This document shows positions 33,046-40,522 of a DNA stretch of 64,000 bases, one piece after another. The DNA comes from Bradyrhizobium diazoefficiens (GTDB lineage Bacteria > Pseudomonadota > Alphaproteobacteria > Rhizobiales > Xanthobacteraceae): positions 6,538,501 through 6,602,500 of the forward strand of contig NZ_CP067102.1 in NCBI RefSeq assembly GCF_016616885.1, written 5' to 3'. The notes under the pieces were generated by a model that was not told where the DNA came from, ran no database searches, and saw nothing but the letters and a program-made list of their open reading frames with translations. A program made the position numbers and the translations under genes. Each line of letters starts with the position of its first letter. Positions within the stretch are counted from its first letter, which is position 1.

Positions 33046-34551
33046 TCAAGGACTGAGCGCGACGCGGAAGCCGTGCGTCGGATAACGAACATTGGTGTCG
33101 TAGCCGTCGCGATTGGACGGCCTCACATATCTCGAATCGTTCTTCCAGGAGCCCGAGCGCAGGACATGCGACGCGCAATCCCCGCCGCTCCATGCCGAGC
33201 CGTCACCGGTTGCGCCCTGATAGGTCCTGCGCCAGCAGTCCTCGACCCACTGATCGATACTGCCACCCATGTCGTAGAGGCCGAACGGATTCGGCTTGAA
33301 GCTGCCGACCCTCGCCGGCTGCTCGGCCGCGAGGTCTCCGCAATCCTTGCACGCCGCCATGCCCGGCTGGAGCTTGTCGCCCCACCAATATTTGGTCTGC
33401 GTTCCGCCGCGCGCGGCATATTCCCATTCGGCTTCGCTCGGAAGCCGATAAGGCTTCTTGGTCGCCTGCGCGAGATAAGCCACATATTGTTGTGCGTCGG
33501 TCCAGCTCACATTGCTGATCGGCGCATCGTCCTTACCGACGGCCGTGAAGCCGCATGCCTTTGCGGCCGCGCATTCGTTCCATTCCTGCACCGTCACCGG
33601 GTATTTGCCGATCGAGAACGGCTTGATCGTGACCTGGTGAACGGGCCGTTCAGTCGGGTCGTCATTGCTTCCCATCGCAAAGCTGCCGCCGCGAATGGCG
33701 ATCATCTCGGGTTCGCGAAGCGGCGGCGCCGTTGGGCTCGGGGTTTGAGCTGGGGTTTGACTTGATCCTTGATTTGGCGCCGGAGCGGGCGATGGAGATG
33801 CCGACGCCACTGACGGAGACGGCTGTGGCGTTGGCGCCGCGGCTTCGCGCGGCGGAGGTTGCGGGCTCGGTGATGCGACCGGAGCAGCCGTCGGCGCGGC
33901 CGCCTGCTTGCCCACTTTGCCCGGCGGCTGCGCCAGCAGATACCACAGCACGCCGGAGGCAATCACGAGCAGCGTGACGCCCAGGAGAAAGATCAGGATA
34001 TTCTCGCGCCGACCTCGCGTCTCCCCGACCGCATCTGCGTCCGGCAGCACGCGGTAGACGCGCACCGGATCGGTAATGTTCTTGACCTTGCGGTCCCCGA
34101 GCGACTCGTAGCCGCACACGACCTTGTGCTTGATCTGCTCGTAGATCGCGCCGGAGATGTAGACCTGACCGGGTTCGGCGATACCCTCGAGGCGCGTGGC
34201 GATGTTGACGCCGTCGCCGTAGACATCATCCGGCTCGACGATGACGTCGCCGAGATTGACGCCAATCCGGTATTCGATCCGCGACGGCTTTGCGAGCGCG
34301 GCGTTGCGGCCGATGAGATTCTGCTGGATGACGATGCTGCAGCGAACCGCCTCGACGGGACTGTCGAATATCGCGATGAAGCCGTCGCCGGTGGTCTTCA
34401 CCAGCGTTCCATGGTGCTCGACGATGCTGGGCTGGATGAGATCCCGCTCGATCCGCTTGACGCGGACATGCGTGCCTTCCTCGTCGGCCTGCATCAAGCG
34501 GCTGTAGGAAGCGATGTCACCGACGATGATCGCCGCAAGACGACGCGGCAT
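33046..34551 (-). CDS. Membrane class III adenylate/guanylate cyclase fused to SUMF1-like domain
   Basis: From ATG 34551 the product has 501 residues. Residues 1-170 are a class III cyclase domain in which all active residues can be placed: metal Asp12 (VGDIASYSRLM), Lys52 and Asp56 (VKTTGDGF), and Asp113/Asn116/Arg120 (YGDGVNIATRLE). One transmembrane helix follows (about 183-207), then a Pro/Ala/Ser-rich linker (about 210-280). The C-terminus (282-501) is a formylglycine-generating-enzyme-like domain: IRGGSFAMGS, RLPSEAEWEYAARGG, FGLYDMGGSIDQWVED, LRSGSW. It lacks the paired Cys of true FGE near GSW, so it probably senses or binds outside the cytoplasm. The upstream frame is open to a TTG at 34635. 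Confidence 0.85.
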   Translation of the reverse strand: MPRRLAAIIVGDIASYSRLMQADEEGTHVRVKRIERDLIQPSIVEHHGTLVKTTGDGFIAIFDSPVEAVRCSIVIQQNLIGRNAALAKPSRIEYRIGVNLGDVIVEPDDVYGDGVNIATRLEGIAEPGQVYISGAIYEQIKHKVVCGYESLGDRKVKNITDPVRVYRVLPDADAVGETRGRRENILIFLLGVTLLVIASGVLWYLLAQPPGKVGKQAAAPTAAPVASPSPQPPPREAAAPTPQPSPSVASASPSPAPAPNQGSSQTPAQTPSPTAPPLREPEMIAIRGGSFAMGSNDDPTERPVHQVTIKPFSIGKYPVTVQEWNECAAAKACGFTAVGKDDAPISNVSWTDAQQYVAYLAQATKKPYRLPSEAEWEYAARGGTQTKYWWGDKLQPGMAACKDCGDLAAEQPARVGSFKPNPFGLYDMGGSIDQWVEDCWRRTYQGATGDGSAWSGGDCASHVLRSGSWKNDSRYVRPSNRDGYDTNVRYPTHGFRVALSP

Positions 34552-34884
34552 TGGGCCGTGTGGAGGCGGCTCATCGTGATTTCCGGATCTGAAGTTGCGA
34601 ATTTCGCCCACTGCGAAGACTCCACAAACTTGCAAAGGCGGATCAGCTTACGACACCGAAGCGCAGCTGTCTGTGAACACTATCACATCGATGAACCGCA
34701 ACAATGTCGCAGAAGTTGTTGGTGGGTCGAGTTCCCTGGCAAAACCGCCGTCAGGATTGAACCTTCGTGATCCCACGGCGACTAAGGCTCGTGCGGACAC
34801 ATCCGGCAATTTTGGCCTGTGCCTGCCTGGTCCGCCGCGACGATGCGCAGCATCTTGCCCGAGACCCCCGCGTTTCCTGCCGCT
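34552..34884. other. 333-bp gap without a recognisable gene
   Basis: Between the cyclase-SUMF1 start and the end of the next minus-strand gene. The cyclase reading frame stays open for the first 84 bases (to a TTG at 34635), but those residues do not resemble a cyclase N-terminus. No small gene, repeat or strong dyad was found; the cyclase promoter should lie here. Confidence 0.5.
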
Positions 34885-35469
34885 TTAGCTGACAGGCTCC
34901 GGCGCGGGTTCAGGCTCCGGCACGGCGTGGTCGACATGGGCCGGTCGCCCGGCGCCCCAATATTGCTTGCAGGTCTCGAGCAATTTTTCGACGTCCATGG
35001 TCAGGCCGCCCGCATTGACGATCACACCGTCGGCGCCAAGCGCCTTGTTCATCATCGACAAGGCCTGCGTCAGCAGTCCTCCGGAGAATCGCTCGGCGAC
35101 AAGAGGATCGACCTTGAGCACCACGAATTTCTGCGCGCGCTGCTCCCAGAGCATGATCTTTCGCACGGCGCTCCAGGCGATGGTCTCGTCGGCGAGCCTG
35201 GTGTCGCGAATGCCGACACGGCTGATGAAGACCACCGGCTGCCTGGCGGACATCAGCCGCCAGAGCATCCTGCAGGTGGCGAGGCCGAAAAACACCGCGC
35301 CGATATAGCAGGCGGCGACCTCGAACGTGGTGACGCTCTTGCCTTCCTGCCAGGTGAATGCGAGTGCGGCACAGAGCAGCGTCAGCAGCAGGTTGCCGCC
35401 GAAAAACATCAGCAACCGGGCCCGCGAATAGCCGATCGCAAGATTGGGCAAGTTCTGACTTTCGGACAT
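34885..35469 (-). CDS. Two-TM STM3941-like membrane protein of unknown function
   Basis: A 194-residue protein from ATG 35469, with GGAGGCGA as ribosome-binding site. Two close helices follow a short polar N-terminus: LLMFFGGNLLLTLLCAALAF and FEVAACYIGAVFFGLATCRM. The cytosolic part (IAWSAVRKIMLWEQRAQKFV) looks like the small PH-like domain of the STM3941/YcxB-like group. The C-terminus is Pro/Glu-rich (PEPEPAPEPVS). The annotation by family is tentative. It stands alone with no clear operon partner. Confidence 0.6.
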   Translation of the reverse strand: MSESQNLPNLAIGYSRARLLMFFGGNLLLTLLCAALAFTWQEGKSVTTFEVAACYIGAVFFGLATCRMLWRLMSARQPVVFISRVGIRDTRLADETIAWSAVRKIMLWEQRAQKFVVLKVDPLVAERFSGGLLTQALSMMNKALGADGVIVNAGGLTMDVEKLLETCKQYWGAGRPAHVDHAVPEPEPAPEPVS

Positions 35470-35668
35470 TTTCAATCGCCTCCAGCCATTTGCAACAATC
35501 TGGGGTCGATCCACGCCCCTCCCTTGCAAGGGTTAAGCCTGGAACCTTGCGCGAGGCTGCCCGCCAGGAGCCGCAGTTGAACGCGCGGCATGCGGCTTCC
35601 GACTAACGGCCAGTTGGCCCCACCCCTCCCGCTGCGGGCCGTCAACGGCTGAACTATCCGGTGCGACC

Positions 35669-36058
35669 ATGAAGCTTGCCCTCATCCTTCCGCTTGTCCT
35701 TGCGGCCTTCGTCGGCGTCGCCCGGGCCGAGGAGGCCGACGACATCCGCGAAGCGAGCAAGGCCGAAACCGAAACCTTCAACGCGCGCATATATGCGGGC
35801 ACGCCCGGCAAGACGGCCTATGCCTGCTTCGTCCGCCGCTACGATGCCGAGCACCTGGCGCAAGCGAATCCGGATGTCAGCAAGCGGATCGGCGATTTCT
35901 CCAAGGACGGCGTCGAGCTCGCCGCCTGCGGCAACACGATGAAGGCGCAGAACATCGCGCTGACGGATCTGCTGCCCGGCTTCGTCAGCGCGGAGAAAGG
36001 CGGCGTGGTTCGTTTGGCCGAGCTGCAGTCGCAGGGGAATCTGTATTTGCGGCCGTAG
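35669..36058 (+). CDS. Small exported hypothetical protein
   Basis: A 129-residue protein with a clear signal peptide (MKLALILPLVLAAFVGVARA). The mature part is about 109 residues, with two Cys (AYACFVRRYD and LAACGNTMKA) that could form a disulphide. No family was recognised by eye. Codon use matches neighbours and it reads as a genuine gene. A family D palindromic repeat follows its stop. Confidence 0.7.
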   Translation: MKLALILPLVLAAFVGVARAEEADDIREASKAETETFNARIYAGTPGKTAYACFVRRYDAEHLAQANPDVSKRIGDFSKDGVELAACGNTMKAQNIALTDLLPGFVSAEKGGVVRLAELQSQGNLYLRP

Positions 36059-36076
36059 CCGCCGTGAAATCAGTGC

Positions 36077-36127
36077 GCTCCCTCGCCCGCTTGCGGCCCG
36101 CTTGCGGGGGAGGGCTGGGGAGAGGGT
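36077..36127. repeat. Palindromic repeat element, family D, copy 1
   Basis: The GC-rich segment CTCCCTCGCCCGCTTGCGGC followed by CCGCTTGCGGGGGAGGGCTG forms a hairpin with arms CCCTC...CGC / GCG...GAGGG. A related element is at 50913. It lies between the exported hypothetical protein and the ArsR gene, and may help end the upstream transcript. Confidence 0.6.
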
Positions 36128-36166
36128 GTTTCCGCAAACGAGAACCCCCACATCCCGCTTGACTCA

Positions 36167-36210
36167 CCCATAACTCTAAGGTTATGAATTGATCCATAAC
36201 CTACCAGTTA
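36167..36210. promoter_or_regulatory. Repeated ATAAC/GTTAT motifs upstream of ArsR gene
   Basis: The sequence contains CATAACTCTAAGGTTATG followed by CATAACCTACCAGTTATGG: two adjacent inverted repeats with the same half-site (CATAAC / GTTATG) and 6-7-bp centres. They lie within about 10-55 bp of the ArsR start codon, the normal place for an autoregulatory ArsR operator. Confidence 0.65.
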
Positions 36211-36220
36211 TGGATCTCGC

Positions 36221-36544
36221 ATGTCCGCCGCGCACGACCTTCTGTTCAGGACGCTCGCCGACCCGACGCGGCGGGCGATCTTCGAGCGGCTTTGCCGCGA
36301 GGGCGAGCAGACGGTCGGGGCACTGACGACGCGATCGGGCGTTTCCCAACCGGCGGTCTCGAAGCATCTCGGCGCGCTGAAGCAGGCGGGCCTGGTGCGC
36401 GACCGCCACGAGGGACGCCAGACGCACTACAGCGCGCAGCCCGGTGCGCTCAATCCGCTGATCGACTGGACCAGCCAGATGGCGGGCTTCTGGCAGAACC
36501 GGCTCGACGCGCTCGACGATCTCCTGAAGAGGATGGACCAATGA
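36221..36544 (+). CDS. ArsR-family transcriptional regulator
   Basis: A 107-residue winged-helix regulator. The sequence LLFRTLADPTRRAIFERLCR, then VGALTTRSGVSQPAVSKHLG and ALKQAGLVRDRHEGRQTHYS is the standard ArsR HTH and wing. No metal-binding Cys pair is present, so it belongs to the group paired with SRPBCC proteins instead of metal sensors. It overlaps the next gene by 4 bp (ATGA). The repeated TTATG..CATAAC direct/inverted strings just upstream (36167-36210) are a likely operator. Confidence 0.92.
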   Translation: MSAAHDLLFRTLADPTRRAIFERLCREGEQTVGALTTRSGVSQPAVSKHLGALKQAGLVRDRHEGRQTHYSAQPGALNPLIDWTSQMAGFWQNRLDALDDLLKRMDQ

Positions 36545-36972
36545 CTGAAGCTGCGACCGAGACACGTTCCGTGGTCATCGAGCGCGAATTTGCCTATCCG
36601 CCGGAGCGGCTGTGGCGCGCGCTGACGCAGCCGCATCTGATCGAGGAATGGCTGATGAAGAACGACTTCAAGCCTGAGGTCGGTCACCGCTTCAATCTCC
36701 GCGGCGAGTGGGGCGGCGTGCTGGATTGCGAGGTGCTCGCCATCGAGCCGCAGCGCTCGCTCGCCTACACCTGGAATTTCACGCATGAGGATGCGGCCTA
36801 CGACCTCAAGAGCGTGGTGACGTTCACGCTCACCCCGCAAGGGACAGGCACGCATCTGCGCGTCGAGCAGGCGGGCTTCCGTCCCAGCCAGAAGCAGGCC
36901 TTTGGCGGCGCGCATGCCGGCTGGAAGCAGTTTTTCACCAAGCTGGACGAGCTGCTGGCGCGGGCGGAATAG
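36541..36972 (+). CDS. SRPBCC / AHSA1-family protein
   Basis: A 143-residue START-like protein. It begins with the family pattern VVIEREFAYPPERLWRALTQ PHLIEEW, continues FKPEVGHRFNLRGEWG and ends with a long C-terminal helix (GGAHAGWKQFFTKLDELLAR). The helix-grip fold binds small hydrophobic ligands. It is translated with the upstream ArsR regulator through an ATGA overlap; this pairing is very common and suggests regulator and ligand-binding protein work on the same stimulus, unknown here. Confidence 0.9.
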   Translation: MTEAATETRSVVIEREFAYPPERLWRALTQPHLIEEWLMKNDFKPEVGHRFNLRGEWGGVLDCEVLAIEPQRSLAYTWNFTHEDAAYDLKSVVTFTLTPQGTGTHLRVEQAGFRPSQKQAFGGAHAGWKQFFTKLDELLARAE

Positions 36973-37017
36973 CCCCGCCACTGGCATCCATTTCCAATAT
37001 GCTCACAGGAGGTTGAG

Positions 37018-37224
37018 ATGAGTTCGAACACGTGGATTCGACAGATCCATCGCTGGCTGTCGATTGCTTTCACGCTTGCCGTGATCGCCAACATCGTTGC
37101 GCTGACGATGCAGGTTCAGGCGACGTGGATCGGCCTGCTGGCCTTCGTGCCGTTGATTCCGTTGCTCGCGACCGGGCTTTACATGTTCGCGCAGCCCTAT
37201 CTTGGCCGCCGCAGCAACGCGTGA
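37018..37224 (+). CDS. Small two-helix membrane protein
   Basis: A 68-residue protein with two transmembrane helices: WLSIAFTLAVIANIVALTMQ and IGLLAFVPLIPLLATGLYMF. GGAGG lies 6-10 bases before the ATG. Similar small proteins often follow ArsR-SRPBCC pairs. It sits 45 bp after the SRPBCC gene and 13 bp before the DUF1801 gene, so all four are likely one operon. Function unknown. Confidence 0.75.
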   Translation: MSSNTWIRQIHRWLSIAFTLAVIANIVALTMQVQATWIGLLAFVPLIPLLATGLYMFAQPYLGRRSNA

Positions 37225-37237
37225 ACGAGGCGAGAGC

Positions 37238-37678
37238 ATGAAGAAAGCCATGACTGCAAAGAAGACCAGCGCGAAGAACGCGGACGGGCCTTCGCCCTCC
37301 AAAATGATCGACGGCAGGATCAAGGAGCTCGGCGACTGGCGCGGCGAGACGCTGAAGCGAATCCGCGACCTGATCAAGGAGGCCGATCCTGAAGTCGTCG
37401 AGGAATGGAAATGGCGCGGCGTTCCCGTGTGGGAGCATGACGGCATCATCTGCACCGGCGAGACCTACAAGGCCGTCGTGAAGATGACGTTTGCCAAGGG
37501 CGCGGCGCTGGACGACCCGGCCGGACTATTCAACTCCAGCCTCGACGGCAATGTGCGGCGCGCCATCGATATCGGCGAGGGAGCGAAGATCAACGAGAAG
37601 GCATTGAAGGCGCTGATCCGCGCCGCCGTGGAGCTGAACGCGTCCAAGGCCAGGAAGAAGCCTGCTAAGAACAGCTAA
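37238..37678 (+). CDS. DUF1801 domain protein
   Basis: A 146-residue protein from ATG 37238; the N-terminal 20 residues are Lys/Ala-rich and flexible. The DUF1801 core is LIKEADPEVVEEWKWRGVPV WEHDGIICTGETYKAVVKMT, followed by LFNSSLDGNVRRAIDIGEGA. These YdhG-like cytosolic domains have an iron-chaperone-like fold but no settled function. Last gene of the ArsR operon. It is convergent with spoVR. Confidence 0.88.
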   Translation: MKKAMTAKKTSAKNADGPSPSKMIDGRIKELGDWRGETLKRIRDLIKEADPEVVEEWKWRGVPVWEHDGIICTGETYKAVVKMTFAKGAALDDPAGLFNSSLDGNVRRAIDIGEGAKINEKALKALIRAAVELNASKARKKPAKNS

Positions 37679-37686
37679 GCCTGGAC

Positions 37687-37703
37687 GGCGGCGTTACGCC
37701 GCC
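37687..37703. terminator. Hairpin between convergent DUF1801 and spoVR genes
   Basis: GGCGGCG (37687-37693) and CGCCGCC (37697-37703) pair around TTA, which is the spoVR stop codon read on the other strand. A GC-rich 7-bp stem with a 3-base loop at a convergent gene junction fits a bidirectional terminator, although no T-run follows on either side. Confidence 0.4.
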
Positions 37704-39229
37704 GCCGTGATCGGACGCGGGCTGACGACGTATTCGCGCAGCACCTTGTCCTGGGCATCGACCTCGATCAGCGCGACGTCATAGGTCCAGAGATCGGCCA
37801 GATGCTGGAGCACCCGCTTGGCGTCGGTCTCGTTGAGCTGCGAGCCTTTGATGACACGGTGATGCAGGATCAGCCGGCGGTCGCCGGACAGGTCGACATC
37901 GACCACCTCGATATTGGCGTCGATGTAGCCGACGTCGTGCTGCCGCGCCAGCTCGCGCCGGACGCGGCGGAAGCCGCGATCGTCGTGGATGGCGTCGACC
38001 CGGATGCCCGCGCGCTCCTCGGGGTCGTCGTGGAGGTGGAACATGCGGAAGTGCCGCATCAGTTTCGGGCTCAGGAACTGGGCGATGAAACTTTCATCGC
38101 GGTAGTTGGCCCAGACGTCGCGCAGCACGCCCATCACATCGTTCTTGCCGGCGATATCGGGAAACCACTCGTGGTCTTCGTCTTCCGGATTGGTGACGAT
38201 GCGCTCGATGTCCTGCATCATGGCGAAGCCGAGCGCATAGGGATTGAAGCCCGAGAAGCGCTGGTCGTCGAATTCGGGCTGGAACACCACATTGGTGTGC
38301 GACCCCAGGAATTCGAGGAAATTACCGTCGCTGATGCGGCCCTGCTGATGCAACTGGGTCATGATGCGATAGTGGACGTAGGTCGCCGTCCCCTCGTTCA
38401 TCACCTTGGTCTGGCTCTGCGGATAGAAATACTGCGCGATGTGTCGGACGATGCGCAGCAGCTCACGCTGCCACGGCGCCAGCCTCGGCGCGCTCTTCTC
38501 CAGGAAATAGAGCAGGTTTTCCTGCGGCAGGCCGAGCAGCTTGCGGCGCCGTTCCAGCGAGATCGCGGACCTGGTCTTCGAGGCGCCCTTGGGCACGGTG
38601 CGCCAGAGATCGTTGAAGACTTCCTCCTCGTGCTGGCGGCGGCGCCCTGCCCGCTTCTCCTCCTCGCGCAGATCCAGCTTCTTCTTGCCGGGATAGCGGT
38701 CGATGCCGTGCGACATCAGCGCATGCGCAGCGTCCAGCGTGCGCTCAACCTCGACGCGGCCGTAGCGCTCCTCGCACTGCATGACGTAGTTCTTGGCGAA
38801 ATCCAGATAGTCCAGGATGCCTTCCGCATCGGTCCACTGCTTGAACAAATAATTGTTCTTGAAGAAGTGGTTGTGGCCGAAGGCGGCGTGCGCGATCACC
38901 AGCGTCTGCATCGTCGCCGTATTCTCCTCCATGAGATAGGAGATGCAGGGCGAGGAATTGATCACGATCTCATAGGCAAGGCCCATCAGGCCCTTGCGGT
39001 AGGATGCCTCGTGATACGCGAAATGCTTGCCGAACGACCAGTGCTTGTAAAACAGCGGCATGCCGACGGAGGAATAGGCATCCAGCATCTGCTCGGCGGT
39101 GATGACCTCGATCTGGTTCGGGTAGACGTCGAGTCCAAGATCCTTCAGCGCCACCTCCTCGCAGGCATCGGTGATGCGCTGCAAGGTGTGGAAATCCCAA
39201 TCGGCGCCTTCGAACAAGCGTTCCGTCAT
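37694..39229 (-). CDS. SpoVR family protein (YcgB-like)
   Basis: A 511-residue cytosolic protein of the SpoVR/YcgB family. Recognisable segments are YPNQIEVITAEQMLDAYSSV, YEIVINSSPCISYLMEENTA, AHAAFGHNHFFKNNYLFKQW, QTKVMNEGTATYVHYRIMTQ and VDLSGDRRLILHHRVIKGS. His-rich and Glu-containing strings (AFGHNHFF, MNEGTATYVH) suggest a metal site. In enterobacteria the homologue lies with PrkA and YeaH in the general stress/stationary-phase response; here the same three genes form one operon. Its start overlaps the yeaH stop as ATGA. Biochemical function is unknown. Confidence 0.93.
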   Translation of the reverse strand: MTERLFEGADWDFHTLQRITDACEEVALKDLGLDVYPNQIEVITAEQMLDAYSSVGMPLFYKHWSFGKHFAYHEASYRKGLMGLAYEIVINSSPCISYLMEENTATMQTLVIAHAAFGHNHFFKNNYLFKQWTDAEGILDYLDFAKNYVMQCEERYGRVEVERTLDAAHALMSHGIDRYPGKKKLDLREEEKRAGRRRQHEEEVFNDLWRTVPKGASKTRSAISLERRRKLLGLPQENLLYFLEKSAPRLAPWQRELLRIVRHIAQYFYPQSQTKVMNEGTATYVHYRIMTQLHQQGRISDGNFLEFLGSHTNVVFQPEFDDQRFSGFNPYALGFAMMQDIERIVTNPEDEDHEWFPDIAGKNDVMGVLRDVWANYRDESFIAQFLSPKLMRHFRMFHLHDDPEERAGIRVDAIHDDRGFRRVRRELARQHDVGYIDANIEVVDVDLSGDRRLILHHRVIKGSQLNETDAKRVLQHLADLWTYDVALIEVDAQDKVLREYVVSPRPITAAA

Positions 39230-40509
39230 GGAGCGGCTTTCTCCTGAGATGTTTCGCGGCGCTGGAACAGGTCGTGGAACACCGGAAAGATCTCGCTGCG
39301 CTCGCTGACCTTGCGCATCGAGAGCGGTGCGCCGCTGCTGCGCAGGCGATCGTAAAGGGTCCAGAGCGAGGAATCGGAGAGATCGAAGGCGCTGCCGCCT
39401 GCTTCCCCGACCTCGAGATAGGCGAAGAACTGGCAGATCGGCAGGATTTTTTCGGTCAGCAGCAGGCCGGTGAGCTCGCCGTCGGAATAGGAATTGTCGC
39501 CGTCGGAGGCCTGGGCTGCGTAGATGTTCCAGTCCGACGGATTGAAGCGCTCGCGCACGATCTCGTTCATCGCCTGCAGCGCGCTGGAGACCAGCGTGCC
39601 GCCGGAGGCCGGGCCGTAGAAGAAGGTCTGCTCGTCGACCTCCTCGGCGCGGTCGGTGTGGCGGATGAAGACGATCTCGACATGCTTGTAGCGCCGCTTC
39701 AGGAACACGTAGAGCAGCATGTAGAAGCGTTTCGCCAGATCCTTCATGTGCTCGGACATCGAGCCGGAGACGTCCATCAGGCAGAACATCACGGCCTGCG
39801 CCACCGGCCGCGGCACCTTCTCGTAGGCGCGATAGCGGATGTCGAGCGGATCGATGAACGGAATGCGCTTCGTCTTCGCCTTCAGCTTCTCGAGCCGGGC
39901 GACAAGCTCCACACGTTCGTCCTCGTCGGTGCAGGCAGCGATCGCGGCTTCCAGCTCTTCAATCTCCTCCTTGCTGGGACGCTTGAGCGCGATGCGGCGG
40001 GCGAGCGCGAGCTTCACGGTGCGGCTGACCGAGATGTTGGCGGGCGAGCCTGATGTTGTGTAGCCGGCGCGCTGGATGCCTTCGCTCTCGGTCTGCGCGA
40101 TCTTGCGCTTGGCGAGATCGGGCAGCTCGAGATCGTCGAGGAAGAGATCGACGAATTCGTCGCGGCTGAGCACGAAGCGGAAGGCGTCCTCGCTGTCGCC
40201 TTCGCCGGGACCGGAATCCTTGGCGCTGCCCTGGCCGGAGCGCTGGAGATAGTCGCCCTCGACGAACTTCTTGTTGCCGGGCAGCACCATGTCGCGCGTT
40301 CCGCCTTCACGCCGGAACCGCGGCTCGTGCATGCCGTCCAGCGGTATCGTGACCTCACCACCCTCCAGAACGTCCTTGATGTCGCGTTCCTGCGAGGTCT
40401 TCTTGACGGCGCCCTGCACCAGGGATTTGGCCCGACGCAAGAACCGCTGGCGGTTCTCAAGACTCTTGCCGCCTGGATTCAGGCGCCTGTCAATAATGTG
40501 AATGGCCAC
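39226..40509 (-). CDS. YeaH/YhbH family protein (DUF444, von Willebrand A domain)
   Basis: A 427-residue protein with a GTG start. The N-terminus is basic (NPGGKSLENRQRFLRRAKSL). The C-terminal half is a vWA domain with the MIDAS motif CLMDVSGSMSEHMKDLAKRF, RHTDRAEEVDEQTFFYGPAS and SDGDNSYSDGELT. vWA proteins beside AAA+ ATPases usually act as paired chaperone systems; here the AAA+ partner is PrkA, encoded upstream 13 bp away. It likely works together with PrkA and SpoVR in the stress response. Confidence 0.93.
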   Translation of the reverse strand: MAIHIIDRRLNPGGKSLENRQRFLRRAKSLVQGAVKKTSQERDIKDVLEGGEVTIPLDGMHEPRFRREGGTRDMVLPGNKKFVEGDYLQRSGQGSAKDSGPGEGDSEDAFRFVLSRDEFVDLFLDDLELPDLAKRKIAQTESEGIQRAGYTTSGSPANISVSRTVKLALARRIALKRPSKEEIEELEAAIAACTDEDERVELVARLEKLKAKTKRIPFIDPLDIRYRAYEKVPRPVAQAVMFCLMDVSGSMSEHMKDLAKRFYMLLYVFLKRRYKHVEIVFIRHTDRAEEVDEQTFFYGPASGGTLVSSALQAMNEIVRERFNPSDWNIYAAQASDGDNSYSDGELTGLLLTEKILPICQFFAYLEVGEAGGSAFDLSDSSLWTLYDRLRSSGAPLSMRKVSERSEIFPVFHDLFQRRETSQEKAAP

Positions 40510-40522
40510 TTTCTCATCCGCC

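Noticed and set aside
37802..39247. 481-codon plus-strand frame opposite spoVR
   Set aside because: Composition mirrors the reverse complement of the SpoVR gene, with no ribosome-binding site or recognisable motif.
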